In this document: positions 20,851 to 34,827 of the stretch, in pieces | Position numbering within the stretch: the first letter of the stretch is position 1 | Layout: the number at the start of each line of letters is the position of its first letter | NCBI GenBank assembly: GCA_022410635.1 | Contig: JAJVDF010000161.1 | Span: 1,633,729-1,697,728 of the forward strand | Length of the DNA stretch: 64,000 nt | Direction of reading: 5' to 3' | From: Tretioscincus oriximinensis | Taxonomy: Eukaryota > Chordata > Lepidosauria > Squamata > Gymnophthalmidae | Translations under genes and position numbers: made by a program | Notes under the pieces: model-generated | What the model was told of the DNA's origin: nothing | Seen by the model: only the letters and a program-made list of their open reading frames with translations | The model's database searches: none

Positions 20851-22934
20851 TTAATTTCTTCCTGAGGGAAGTGGTGGCAGCCTACCTGAGGAATAAACCC
20901 TGTCTACAGAACTGTTCATTTTATTTATCCCNTCTCTCCTATCCTATCTACATACAAGCAAACTAATAAAATCCAANTGCCTTGTTCATAATAAAGGACC
21001 ATCTACCAATATTAATACGGGGGGGGGGGGGGGNTGTGTTACCAAAACTATATTGAAGAAATAAATGTATAAAAGTACATACACAGTCTTAGCCCCCGCT
21101 TGGTTTCGTTACAGGTGGCTATGCTCATTGCTATAGAACTAACACTGTTTTTTCTTCTATTTGTATCCTGTAAAACCCATAGAAGCAGAAGAGCCACTCC
21201 TTACCAAAGTAAGCTAATTACAGCTAGACATTCCCAAATTTTGATTCAGTGGGCTGCCATGTGAGTCTTAGCTATTAGGCTAAGTGCTGTCTTAAGAATT
21301 TACAAATGCTAGTGGGCAGAATACATATCTGAACAGTTGTGAACTAAATTTCTATGAAGTATTACATTGCCTTTTTTCTGAAGATTATCCCACTTTAGAT
21401 GTGACTGGGTGGAATCTTGTCCATTTCAATTCTTGTGTCCTGTATCAACATTTTATTCTCCTGCCCAGTTAAATCTGTTTTTTTTTTTCTTAAAAATTGT
21501 CATTTCATCTGAACATATACTGTATTTTTTGGTATACAAGTCGCATTTCCCAAAAAAAGTGGGGTAAAAATGTTTGTGCATCTTGTGATCCAAATGTAGC
21601 AAAATTTTCCTCAAATGTAGAAAATGTTCACAAAGCTGGCAGTAGCAGCAGTTCAAATGTGTGTGGGGAAATCAGATTCCCCCTTAATTTCCTCCTCTAA
21701 AATCTAAATGCATGTTATTTTCCAGTGTGTCTTATAGTATGAAAAATACAGTTTAGAAACTCTTCTTTGAATCTAGATTCAGAGCTGTTCCATACTGGAG
21801 TTTTGGCCTGAACCGGGGGCCCATATGGAATGCCTTCCCATGTGGTGACTGGCACAGAGGAAGCCTGACTCACTAGCAGTAGCACAGAAATGACAGCAGA
21901 ACATATTCTAATAGGGGAAAGGGCTTAAAAGTGAGTTTAGAGGTGTTCCTGCTAGTAGACCTAACTAGTTGCTCATATGGAGATGGTAGTGAGCAGTTGT
22001 TCTGGTCTATTGGAAGTAAACAATCTTTCACCATTTCCTTAGACTTCTGGAAGTAGAAATAAAGGTGTGCCAGGACTGTTGTCCAGCACAAATTGCTTTG
22101 GCTAGCAGTTTTGAAGGTTAACCACTTGGACCTGGATCAGGATAGGGCAACAGTGATGTGGTGGTTCTTAGTGAGGTTGCAGGGTCAGACTGTGATGGAC
22201 ACTGACTGTGGCTGCCTAATTGAATATAAATTATTTGTCAGGGAGTGACTGACAATAAAACCTTCCAAGATGGTCTATCGTTGATACAGTACTCGTGATT
22301 GATGTTCTGTCATTAGTAATATTTTTTCAGTNAATAATATCATTAATATGTTTTAGATGTAAAAGCTTTTATTTTTATGCAAAGTTCAATTGCTTATTTA
22401 CTCTTATAGTTTCTCAAGTGCATTTTTAAGCATTAATCAGCTGCTGATTTCTGAAAAATAATCACTTGTTTAGCAGTTGAATACAACGTGCGAAAAAATG
22501 GTTTATTCATATTAGATTTAACATTAAGAGTCCCCTTTATTCTTGTAAGGATATTGTTTAATTGTGTAGCCAGAATGCCCTCTGCTGCACAGGAATTCAA
22601 GGAAAGGTGTTTTCATTATTCTTAGTTGGAAATGCAATTGGTTCAAGATTTGAAATTAGCCCTTAAGACATGTATACAGATACGCTTATTAATGGGTGAT
22701 TTACACTAAATTACCAATATGAATTTTAGCAACTTTCACTATTTTTAGAATATTTAAATGACCACTTCATTGTACATCAGTGTTTTGTAATGTGGGTTCT
22801 TTCTGCTTTTTAATAAACTAAGTAAAGTTCTTATTTTAAAATTATTCTCACAAAAGGTTGGGGATATGTGGCTGTTAGGAGACAGTTAAGGAAAATGCGA
22901 GATTGACATGCTGCAGTAATATTGAATCCAGAAA
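20851..22934. other. No gene seen; candidate conserved AT-rich block
   Basis: A poly-G tract ends in an N at 21019-21034. Non-repetitive AT-rich DNA at about 22320-22830 has several POU/homeodomain-like motifs (for example TTTTATGCAAAG) and could be a conserved non-coding element; this is weak inference. Confidence 0.35.
21019..21034. repeat. Poly-G tract
   Basis: Fifteen G followed by an ambiguous base. Confidence 0.9.
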
Positions 22935-23515
22935 GTAGGCCATTTCAGTCAGATCATGCAAAATGTGTTTTCCTCATCCCAAGCAATTTATTGAACAAAA
23001 AGCATAGCCCAAACAAAAATGACACCATCTCAGCAATGGGCCATGTGGCCCTGAGCATCAACTACAGCTTGACAGTGATGTTTCATGCTGTCCACAAGTC
23101 GAGTTATTGACTGCTGAGGCATGCTATCCACTCGGGTCATTGAGGTTCAGGGGTGCAGGAATACAGGCTCCCATACGGTGACTCAGCTGATCCCACAGGT
23201 TTTTCAGGGGGTTCTGGAGAAAGTGCTGGCCATTCCCCCACTCTGTGTGAGGTACCCCAGCCTCCAACAGCCATTCCCAGATGATGGAGTCTCAATGAGC
23301 TGGAGCATTGTCATTCATGAAGATGACATGACCCCTGTGTTGTTCATTCAGAGGCACAATGACTGGATTAAGGATGTTATTCAAGGAGTAGCACTGTACC
23401 ATCCACAAAGTGTAGGGCACTTCTGTATAGACTAGGCACACCTGCCAACACCACCATCACTAGAAGGCCATCTGGTGGAAAAAGTGGCTGATGCATAGCC
23501 CTCTTCCTGGGGACT
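22935..23515 (-). pseudogene. Tc1/mariner-like transposase relic
   Basis: Minus-strand frames, shifted relative to each other, give pieces typical of Tc1-type transposases: a stretch like LYRSALHFVDGTVL near 23390-23460, FMNDNAPAH with the second catalytic Asp near 23310-23330, NPLKNLWDQLSHRM near 23190-23215 in place of the usual NP-ENLWD motif (third acidic residue lost), and RLVDSMKHHCQAVVDAQGH near 23040-23110. Stops and frameshifts separate them, so it is dead. The amino-terminal DNA-binding part and terminal repeats were not found. It abuts the L2 copy that follows. Confidence 0.75.
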
Positions 23516-23539
23516 TCNGGATAGGGATGATCTGCCCAT

Positions 23540-24145
23540 AGTAAGCTAGGCTCTGATAACTTCCAGATTGGACTATTGTAATGCACTCTGTAATGGGATT
23601 GCCCTTGAAAATGGTTCAGAAGCTGCAGGTGGTGCAGAACGCAGCAGCTAGACTGCTGGCTGGTTTTACTGGCTGNACACACATCATGCCGGTCCAGAAA
23701 GAGCTGCACTGGCTACCAATTTGCTACTGAGCCTAATTCAAGGTATTAACTCTCACCTATAAAGCTTACACAACTTGCGGCTGAAATATCTGAAGGAATG
23801 TCTTCTCCCATGTAAGCCTGCTTGTGCCTTAAGATCTGCAGGGGAGGCCCTCCTGGCTGTACCACTTTCTTCAATGGCAGAAGAGTAGGAACTCAAGATA
23901 GGGTCTTCTCTGTGGCAGCCCCCAGATTATGGAATAAACACCCCCTTGAGGTGCATCAATCACCATCTCTGTGTGCGTTCAGAAAACGCTTGAAGACGCA
24001 CCTCTTTGTCCTGGCCTTTGGTTGAGAAAACTGCTACTCCTTCCCTATTTTTAAGATGTGGTTGTTTTTAATGTTGATTGTGATTTTATTGTTAACCGCC
24101 ATGAGACCTTTGGGNATAGGGCAGTATAGAAATGTGTATAAATAA
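23540..24145 (+). mobile_element. L2 LINE: RT carboxy-terminus and 3' UTR
   Basis: Broken frames encode the L2 end of ORF2: a LDYCNAL-like start, VQNAAARLL-like sequence near 23630, then RLWNKHPLEVHQSPSL and FRKRLKTHLFVLAFG at 23910-24025. The 3' UTR contains CCATGAGACCTTTGGG and ends in AAATAAATAAAA. Frameshifts and an early stop make it inactive. This copy links the short CCCTGAGACCTT-type ends elsewhere in the window to L2. Confidence 0.85.
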
Positions 24146-25899
24146 ATAAAATATTGCAAAACACAATAGTTTTAAACTAGAGTTCTCACATAATATTGGG
24201 TATAAAACTTTGGACCTTTAATGGGTTCAAAGTCTCCAGGTGCAGCAGCCATTAGAAGCTGTACAAGGTAAAAAGTATTTGCTTCTACAACCGTTAAATG
24301 TTCAGTATGGAAACCATATTCTATTTTCATGATGTATTGCTCTTTTGAGTCTTGGAGAGTCAGATGTGGTGTTACAAGGAGTGGAAATGTGTACTTAGAA
24401 GGGTGCTTGAATTGGGCTTATAGAGNTGAAGGCTTTGAGGCACTGCAAAACACCCAAACAAAAAATGAAGGTGTAAGTAGTCTGCTACCCAAGAGGGACT
24501 ATTGGGAAAACAATGGAATGTGGTTTTGAAAGAAGAGGGAGAACAATAGTTTAAAAAATATACACAGGTTGAATCTGGGAATGCTCATCGTTTCTAGCTA
24601 TTTCTGAGGGAAAAATTGCTTCCTGTGCATCTTATTAACTATTTTGCACCAGTAGAGTCATGTGATTCAATATTTTTACAGCAGGCTACTAAACTCATGT
24701 ACTTCAAACAGGTGTCCAAACTTTTTAAATTAAACTGTGTGCAACTTCTTTGTTTCATCTATTTTTTTGTTCTTTCTAACTGTCGTAACTGAATAACAAT
24801 TTCATTTTTAAAATTGATCAAGTGACCTCAAACTTTTTTTATCTATCTTGGATTTGATTTCCTTATGGTGACAGTTTCGGTACTGTATGGAGCATGTTAG
24901 TTCTACTAATTTAAGACAGCTTGACTACTAAAATTCAAAGCTATCTTATAGCAACTCAGATGGTGAATGACTCATTTACGAACTTCAATTCATATTGTTA
25001 TGGGAACTGCTTTATACATATTTAGCACCATTCCCACATATGTGAATTGGTTTTATTGATGTTACTATAGTTCCAATCCTAAGGGAGGAAAAAGTACTGA
25101 TCTTAGTACAAACTTTCTTTATTGAAAATATAAAAGACACTTGGGAAGTAACTTTATCACAATCCAAGTGGAAACAATGGAACAATTCACATAAAGGTAA
25201 ATTAGTCAAATACCAGGCAGCANGTCAGCTTGCAATGATTAACCAATAGAGACTTGCTTTCTTGACTGGAAGATGGTTTTGGAAGAATATGAACAGAATA
25301 TGAATAAAATTGAGAAATACTGTGAAGAAGAGGCAGCTAATTAAAGCAAGCAAGGAAAATAATAAGGCTTTTTCAGAAGATGTCCCTCTCAGGATTAAAA
25401 ATAAATGTACAACAACATATATGCTCACACACAACTCACATATACAGTGGTAGAATCACAACACTAAGAAGGACAGGCTAAGTAAGAGAAAGTCAAATAT
25501 TCTAGCTACTTTTTTGCGCTTTGGTACTAGTGAAGTAAAATAAAGGCTCCAGAACTCAGTATGTTAATCAGTGAAGCAAACACAGTAGTTTAACAGTTTT
25601 TAAGCTGCCTAGCCTTGATATTAGGATGTAAATCCCACAGAACAACAATGCAGAGGTTTCTATTTGCTATAATGGGATCAGACAAAAATTGCTCCTTTGG
25701 CACCATTTGATCCAAACCCCAAGGTTCATGAATAATTTTAAAATAAAATGAAATATCAGTTGATAAACATTAAAAATACATGGATGTTTAAATGGAATAC
25801 AAATATGAATAGTTTAATGATTAGTCATTTGACCATATCAAAATTTACAAAAGATAAAAACATTTGACCATAATAAATACAAATCTCAATTAAAACAAA
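24146..25899. other. No gene seen
   Basis: AT-rich, with short open frames only; none has recognisable similarity. Confidence 0.45.
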
Positions 25900-27475
25900 A
25901 AGAGAATCAATATTGTTATTTACCCCCATCTCTCTTACAGAACATGAGGTCATTGAAGCTTCCAAAAAGGGAAGGGTAGTAATAATGGGAGACTTCAACT
26001 ATCCACACATGGATTGGGCAAACTCTTGTTCAACTCATGAAAAAGAAATAAAATTCTTAGACATGCTAACTGATTGCTTCCTAGAGCAGGTGGTCTTAGA
26101 ACTAACCAGGGGCAAGGAAATCCTGGATTTAATCCTAAGTAATGAACATAACCTGATACAAGATGTAACTATAACTGATACCATAGGAAACAGTGACCAC
26201 AATACAATAGCTTTCAACTTGAACGTGGATAGAAAATTGTCAAGCAGTTCTAACACAGAAACCTTCAACTTTCACAGAGGAAATTTTTCCAAAATGAGGA
26301 AAATGGTAAAAAAAAAATTAAAAGGGAAAGTGAGAAAAGTCCAGTCCCTTCAAAAAGCGTGGAAATTGTTTGTAAATACAATATTGGAAGCTCAAATAAA
26401 ATGCATTCCCAAGAGAAGAAAGGGTTCTGCCAAGTCCAAGAAGACACCCGTATGGCTTACCTCTGCAGAAAAGGAAGTAATTAGAATGGAGAGAAACTCA
26501 TTTAAAAAGGATTTTCCTAGTGAGGAGAACAGAAGGGAGCACAAACTGTGGCAACCAAAATGCAAGGTGGTAGTCAGGGATGCAAAGGAAAACTTTGAGG
26601 ATCACATTGCTAAGAATATTAAAAGAAATAATAAGGACTTTTTCAAATACATCAGAAATAAGAATCCTACCAGGAAAGCAGTCGGACCACTAGATAGCAA
26701 TGGACAAAAGGGCATAATCAAGAAGGTGGAGATTGCAGAGAGGTTAAATGAATTTTTTACTTCATTTTTCACTGAAGAAGACAGAGGGAATTTACCCGCA
26801 ACAGATTTAGTCTTCTCTGGAAGAACANCAGAGGAATTAAACTGGATAGAGATAACAAGGGAGGAGGTCCTTGCTAGCCTTAATAAGCTGAACATTAATA
26901 AATCCTTAGGGCCAGATGGAATTCACCCAAGAATTCTTAAAGAACTCAAATGTGAAATTGCTGAATTTCTAACTAAAACATTTAATCTTAAGATAAGACA
27001 TAGTACCTATAGATTGGAGGATAGCTAATGTATTTATTTATTTAATTTATTTATACTTATACCCCGCCCTATACCCGAAGGTCTCAGGGTGGCCAAAACA
27101 GTAAAACATCACCACAAAATTAAAACAGTATAAAACAATATTTAAAAGGAGAGACAGAGATGACATTTCTTCAGCCAAAGGCCTGGTAAAAGAGGTGCGT
27201 AACACCAATCTTCAAAAAAGGATCCTGGGGTGATCCCGGAAATTATGGACCTGTCAATTTAACATCAGTTCCAGGTAAAGTGTTGGAAACCATAATTAAG
27301 GACAAAATTACTAAACACATGGAGAAGCATGCATTACTGAATGAAACTCAGCATGGCTTCTGCAAAGGTAAATCATGCCTTACTAACTTGCTAGAATTCT
27401 TTGAGAGTGTTAACAAACATGTAGATAAAGGGGACCCAGTTGATATTGTTTATCTAGATTTTCAGAAGGCTTTAC
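25900..27475 (+). mobile_element. CR1 LINE ORF2: endonuclease and start of reverse transcriptase
   Basis: A 371-codon frame (25913-27028) encodes the carboxy-terminal part of the APE-type endonuclease, with GDFNYP and SDHNTI motifs at its start, the linker, and the first RT motifs (LNKLNINKSLGPDGIHPRIL). An L2 fragment interrupts it at 27031-27200. RT then resumes with GNYGPVNLTSVPGKVLE and FCKGKSCLTNLLEF and is cut at VDIVYLDFQKAL (about 27475), before the catalytic FADD box. It is truncated at both ends and inactive. Confidence 0.9.
27031..27200 (-). mobile_element. L2 3' end nested inside CR1
   Basis: On the minus strand the segment runs from ACGCACCTCTTTTACC through CACCCTGAGACCTTCGGG to a TAAATAAATA tail, matching the L2 copy at 24.0-24.14 kb. 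It splits the CR1 frame between IANV- and TPIFKKG-type codons, so the L2 arrived after the CR1. Any target duplication is only a few bases. Confidence 0.85.
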
Positions 27476-28254
27476 CCCTCTGTAAGTCCTGATTTTGCTC
27501 GTCAAAGATCCACGTGAGCCTGTTTTTAACAGTCCTATAGGGTGACATAAAGTGCAGGGGTTTTTTTATGACAAGATTCCTCCTAGGAAATAACATGATT
27601 GTTCAATGGTAACAAGTAATTTGGTCACAGCTTTTTGCACCTCAGAGGGAAGTGCAACTAGTGATCTTAGTACATGAGAAGATCATATGGGAAGAGGTGC
27701 TGTTTCGGATACTTGGGTTTCAAACCTTTATATGTCTATGCCAACATCTTGAATTGGGCTTTATAGTGCATTCTGCATTTGAGCTGCTGTATTCTGCACT
27801 GAATGGAACTATTCAATGTGGCCCATCTTCAAGGTAGCCTTATTTTTAATCCTGTAAACTGTCTTTATGAATTATTATTATTTTTTAGCTGATCTTTTTT
27901 TTAGTAGTTGAGTCAGCATCCATAGTATGAAAACTGACTTGGGGTATCTTAATTGCAAGATATACTTATAAAAAAGTGACAAAAACAAAAAACAAAGNAA
28001 CAAAATATAGATAGGTCCCACCCACCCAACCTCTGAACAGTTATGTACAGATATATACATTATATTACAAAAATCTCCTTTGTTCCAAAAATATCAGAAT
28101 AGTTTCAATTAATAGTTCATTTGTAGATACTAAAAGCTTATAGGCAATGAGTTTTTGCCATTTCACAGTCCAGGCAGGTTGCATGCTGAATCCAATCGTT
28201 CTTAGTCTATCCTCTCTCAGAATATCAAATTTTATAAAGTCAATAATAATAACA
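27476..28254. other. No gene seen; old LINE-like fragment
   Basis: At about 27640-27800 the phrase CAACATCTTGAATTGGGC resembles the body of an old vertebrate LINE. No gene was recognised. Confidence 0.35.
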
Positions 28255-28470
28255 AAAACATAAGAGGAGCCCTGCTGAGTCAAGCCGGAGCCCATTCTGT
28301 CTCACACAGAGAGCCACCAATTGCACATAGGCAGTCTGAAAGGGAAGAAGGCAAAATCTTCAACTGCACTCAACGCCCTGCAAATCGCGTTTCACGAGTA
28401 CTGCCTGTTGTTCTATCCTAGAGGCAGTTTCAAAATATCCACCCTAGTAGCTGTTTATACCCTTGGCTTC
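28255..28470 (-). mobile_element. CR1 LINE 3' end
   Basis: The plus strand begins ACATAAGAGGAGCCCTGCTG and proceeds through diverged CR1 3' UTR phrases (CACACAGAGAGCCACC, CTGCCTGTTGTTCTATCC). That makes it a minus-strand, 5'-truncated CR1 copy older than the one at 47 kb. Confidence 0.8.
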
Positions 28471-29909
28471 CAATTTCCAGTTTGTTTAAAGTTCATTTGG
28501 AGTGATCCATCCTTTTGCCAGATAAAATATGGCTGGCTGATATCTCATGGTTAATCAAATATTGGTCTGCAGATGTTCTAATACATTAATAATCCATATT
28601 TCCATTGATAATTGAATATCTACATTGGTTATATTCTTAATTTCTATAGTAATCATACACCAAAAGGAGATTACATCTGTAGACAGTGTATCTGACTGTC
28701 GTAACCAGTACAGTGTTGACTGTACAGTATAGAGCTGATTGATTAGCTCTGAAGTAGAAATGGAAATGCAGTTTGGTGGAATCTGAAATACAAATGATGC
28801 AATAAAGATAATTTGAAATATGATGTGCTCTTTTGAAATAAAAGTGGCAGAAATGTACAAATAAGAAACCAAATCCTTTTTTTTTTGCTCCCAAGTTTTT
28901 ATTACATTTTTGTAAACAGAATAAAGAACAATGATAACTTTATTGAAGAATATAAAATAAAGCAGATGAAAGCAGAGGAGCACAGTGTCAGGCCACTGCA
29001 TAGACATAAATATGGTGAAAACTAGGATGATACAAAATTGGCAGCTATCCTCAGTTAGTGTGAAGACATTNTGATCTTCTAAAAATGTTATATAAGCATT
29101 AACAAGAAGGAAGACCTGATTAGTCTGCTAAAAATTTCCATGTCTAGTAAATTTGAATAAGCTTTCATAAGTGCAGTGAAGATGCATTGAAGATGTCTGA
29201 TGCTTTAATGTACATGGTAGAAAGAGACTAACCTTCATTTCAGATTAAGTACTTAGAAGAGTGTTTTCGCCCGTGATAGGTTCCAGACTGTAGAATGATT
29301 ACATATTTGATTCGGCATTAATGAATTATATCTTCAGATAATTTAAGAAATACCTTATTTACTCTAGTCTTCGGTAAATCATAGGTAGTGTGAATTATAT
29401 GTGGATGATGTCATTTGAGCTTCATTGGAAGAAAAGCTACTGTACATGGGTGTCCCTAATTTTTCCTGTGCTAATGTTGTTATATTGGCAGGAGCCTGAT
29501 GACAATCCATGTGTGCTTGAATGTGGATTTTTAGCAGGGCTTGTGTTTGGCATGTACCAACAAAGGGTAAGGAAATGCTTGGATGTAACCTTGGCTTGGA
29601 CTTTGGAGAAATTTGGAGTGCGAGTTCTGGAGACGCTGGAGATTACTCTTAAATCATCCAGGAGCCAGATTGTCTAACCAGTGGGGGGGCTGGAAACTTA
29701 AAACTGGGGTCTTATGAAGTTCCTGTCTGCTTGGTCGAGGTGTCCCAGAGGCCAAGATGGAATCTAGTTCAAGATCCATCTTAGATATTGGTCCAGGAAG
29801 ATGATGCAGTTGAATTGAGGAAAGAATGGAAAACTAATCGGGTTGAAATCGAGCTCAACAATACCAGTGGATCTGAAAACCATTCAAAAGGGTGCTTACC
29901 AGTTTCTCA
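28471..29909. other. No confirmed gene; one exon-like 75-bp stretch
   Basis: Positions 29492-29566 form an open 25-codon block with TATTGGCAG before it and GGTAAGG after it, in phase 0 at both ends. I could not recognise the encoded peptide. It cannot be joined directly to 60951-60991 because that join creates a stop after four codons. Confidence 0.3.
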
Positions 29910-29993
29910 TAGAATCATAGAATTATATAGTTGAAAGGGACCTCCAGGGTTATTGGGTCCAACCCCCTGCTCAATACCAGGATTATCCTAGTA
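29910..29993 (-). mobile_element. CR1 3' end of the AATCATAG-tail subfamily
   Basis: CATAGAATCATAGAATTATA, then GAAAGGGACCTCCAGGGT and GTCCAACCCCCTGCTC, is the classic CR1 3' end read in reverse. A TG microsatellite follows. Confidence 0.85.
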
Positions 29994-30019
29994 GTGTGTG
30001 TGTGTGTGTGTGTGTGTGT
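29994..30019. repeat. (TG)n microsatellite
   Basis: About twelve uninterrupted TG units next to the CR1 fragment. Confidence 0.95.
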
Positions 30020-31722
30020 CAGTAAGATCAGAAAACTGAAATAAGATGCAATCACAATAAAGAAAGAAAGCCTTATTGTCATCCTTTAGGATTACATTCT
30101 TTCTGGGTTTAATTAAAATGTGGATCTATATGACCTTTAAGAGCTACTGAAATATTAGAAGGATGGATTTTCCTATTTGCAGTTGAATCCACTTTAGTCT
30201 TATAAATCTACACCTAGTTATCCTTGAGGCATTTTAAAGACTTTAAATTCCGTTCTGAGAGGAACATTCTATTGCAAATGCAAAACTTTTGCTCCCTCTC
30301 CCCCCCCCCCCGGTTTTTAGTGAGTGTTTGTAGCATCATACCTAGTTCTAGGTGATTTCCTTTTCTTTGTTCATATGCATATGTATTTCTTGCTTTTAGT
30401 TATTCCATATGTTACCGTTGTTACTGTAAAGTCTCCAAACACAACTCGCACTGCATACTAATGGTAGTAGGAAGTGGACATGTACAAAAACTCATACCGC
30501 CTACCTTTCTCCTGTTAGTCTCCAAGTGCTATATAGGGCCACTTGTGGTATTTTCCAAGCATCTCTTTCTTTTCAGCTTAGCAAAGACTGGTAAAGAAAA
30601 GAAACAATGGAAGAATTTTCTATTGCCTTCTTGATTAAGGTTTCACCAAGCAAGAGGTTGGATTTGGGGAGCATTTATAGGATAGGAGAGATGGTATTCC
30701 TTCGTAGAGGAACAANATATTGTGTTGGCGAAACTGAGTCGTGAGGCTTCAACAAGGTATAGGAGAGGTTTTGTGACATCTTATATAGGCCATTATTAGA
30801 ATTCAAACTATTCCATATGTAAAAGTAAAACTTTTTGATTGCCATGCTAGCAGTATGCTGGGAAGCAATAGGNTCTGAGATGTTTTTGAAAGACAGACAC
30901 AGTGCAGAATTTATGTTTCTGACTGTACATGTTTGGATGTCTTATGAAGGGATACCTGCTTTCACTGAAGTGCACTTTCATTTGAAAAAAAATGCAAACA
31001 AAGAAAAAAACATTTCAGGGAGGACATTTCTACCTCTAATGAAGCTGTGACATTTGTTCTCAAGCATGGTTCTGTTAGATGGCTGGGTATGTCTACTGTT
31101 GAAAGGATATTCAATATCCCAAATATCTTAGCTTATTCCTTCTAGGAGGCAATGGAAAAAGGCTGTAACCTGTAAAATGAAATTGGCAAGAATATGCTAG
31201 AGCCTATTTTCTAAGTGTGCTTTTCTTCCTGCTTTGAACAAGAGGCATGAATAATCCACTGGGTGAAACCCATCTAGTACAATAATATGTTAAATAAGTA
31301 AATGAATCCTTTATGCTATTCTACAAAGCTTTGAAGTTATAGATGTGACATTTGAGAATAGAGTCCTTCGTATTTTTATTTCATCCCATCAAAAGAGGAG
31401 ATAACTGAACTCATGCTTTCTCCATTCAAACTTTCTACTTCATTACCTCACGGAACTGACTCCAGTTGGAGCCCTGTAGTGAATACATGCAATTAAAATG
31501 TTTTTGGAATGTCCTTCAGTTTTGCTATTTCCCAAATTGGTGGGGGACTAGAGTGAAGAAGAAATGAATCTAATCATGCAAAAAACCCTACTTATGAGTG
31601 TTGCTGGTATCCTAAAATAGTTAGTGACATCTTCTAAATGTACAGTTTCAGACTCCCTCCAAAATGTAATGGTTTTAAAATCCATAATAACCCAATTGTG
31701 AGTCCATGTGTTTGTACATTCA
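30020..31722. other. No gene seen; fold-back repeat relic
   Basis: At 30470-30545 CATACCGCCTACCTTTCTCC and TGTTAGTCTCCAAGTGCT match the fold-back repeat family. A poly-C tract lies at about 30300-30312. The rest is unassigned. Confidence 0.45.
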
Positions 31723-33497
<1,775 letters not shown>

Positions 33498-33498
33498 A

Positions 33499-33773
33499 AG
33501 AGGTGGTGGTAGGTAACAGCTTGGATAGCTTCAAGACAGGACTAGACAGGTTTATGGACACTAAGGGTATAAAGGGGTACTAGGATGGATGTCTGGATGT
33601 TGCCTCCGGGATGGAGCAAGAGGCAGTACTCCTGAAATACTATTACAGGTGAATATTTTGCTTTCCTCTGTTCAGACTGCCCAGGTGCATCTGGTGGGCC
33701 TCTGTGTGAGACAGAATGCTGGACTAGATGGGCTCTGGCCTGATCCAGTATGGCTCTTCTTATATTCTTATGT
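33499..33773 (+). mobile_element. CR1 LINE 3' end
   Basis: It starts in the last RT codons (GGTGGTGGTAGGTAACAGC, TTGGATAGCTTCAAGACAGG) and continues to the TTCTTATATTCTTATG tail. It starts within a few bases of the 5' end of the KIF2C retrocopy, so one of the two elements landed beside or into the other. Confidence 0.9.
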
Positions 33774-33859
33774 TAAACCATTAGAAAATCTTTAAATCCA
33801 AGTGGAGCAGAAAAGATGATTAACAAGGAAGTAAAAGCTGAGTATGTTCAGTGTGCAAT

Positions 33860-34015
33860 TCTGCATTTTCTTGTGCCCGCCTCCTTGCTGCCCAGGAAGT
33901 GGGCGGTGGGAAGCAACGCGGCTTCCTGGCGACAGAGGGGTATAAAGCCCTCCGTCGGCCCTCCATTTTCCTCTTTGGCTTGTTGAATCAATGGGACAAA
34001 AATAAAGGTCTGAAA
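33860..34015 (+). mobile_element. Possible LTR fragment
   Basis: A GC-rich island in AT-rich DNA has GGGGTATAAAGCCC near 33940 and AAAAATAAAGGTCTG about 60 bp later, a TATA-to-polyadenylation-signal layout typical of compact LTRs. No partner LTR, internal genes or clear target duplication were found. A small unrelated promoter is the alternative. Confidence 0.35.
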
Positions 34016-34827
34016 ATTATAATGTAGCCAAATTTAAGATCTTGTAAACTAGCATCTTAACACTTAAAGCTCAATCGTAAGAGTAATTGGGGTTCCGAGG
34101 ATTGTTTACAAAAGAAGTACAGATATAAAAATGTGAACAAAAAGTAATTTTACAGCTTAAGCAATCTGTTTAAAGTACATGTTTTGTGATTNTGGCTGTT
34201 TATTTACTTAATGTCATACCTGTTAAGTGGAAAAAGCATATCAGCATGTTTTCAAAAGATTTCAAGGACGACCCAATCATATCCTTGCCAATAACATGCC
34301 CAATTTGTCTTTTCATTCCCTCCCTCCGCATCTTATTATCAAACAGGAAACAGTCTTGTCTAGTCCATGTACTGTTTTAATAAAAAGTAAATGTTTGTTT
34401 AGCCTTCTGATTTTCTTTAGCTTTGCTTAAAGCAGTATGCTCCCTTCTAGGCTGCAAACAATATAATGCTGTCAGAAAAGACTGAAATTAAGACTTCTTT
34501 CGTGTTTGTTTTTTAATGTGCTATGCTGCTGCACCTCACCTCCTAACAAGACGATATTCATATATGAAATATTCATTTTCTGTCATAAGTCATGCTGTTC
34601 TAAATACCCAAATTGACTAGGTTGAAATTTTATTAGCATCATATTTTCCTTCTGTCTTCCCTTTTTGTCAGTATTAAGAAAATGTTAAATAGGTTGGCAT
34701 GAAAGGGCATACATTTGAATAGTGTTTTGAATGCTTTTCTTATTAAAATGAACTAATTTTAATTCTCTGCTGGGTTTAGAACTTTAGAGTTTAGATTTAT
34801 TTCTGCTTGATTGATTTTGTTATAGGA
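34016..34827. other. No gene seen
   Basis: Unassigned AT-rich sequence. Confidence 0.45.

Noticed and set aside
25913..27028. 371-codon frame as a host gene
   Set aside because: It has APE endonuclease and RT motifs of CR1; it is a truncated retrotransposon.
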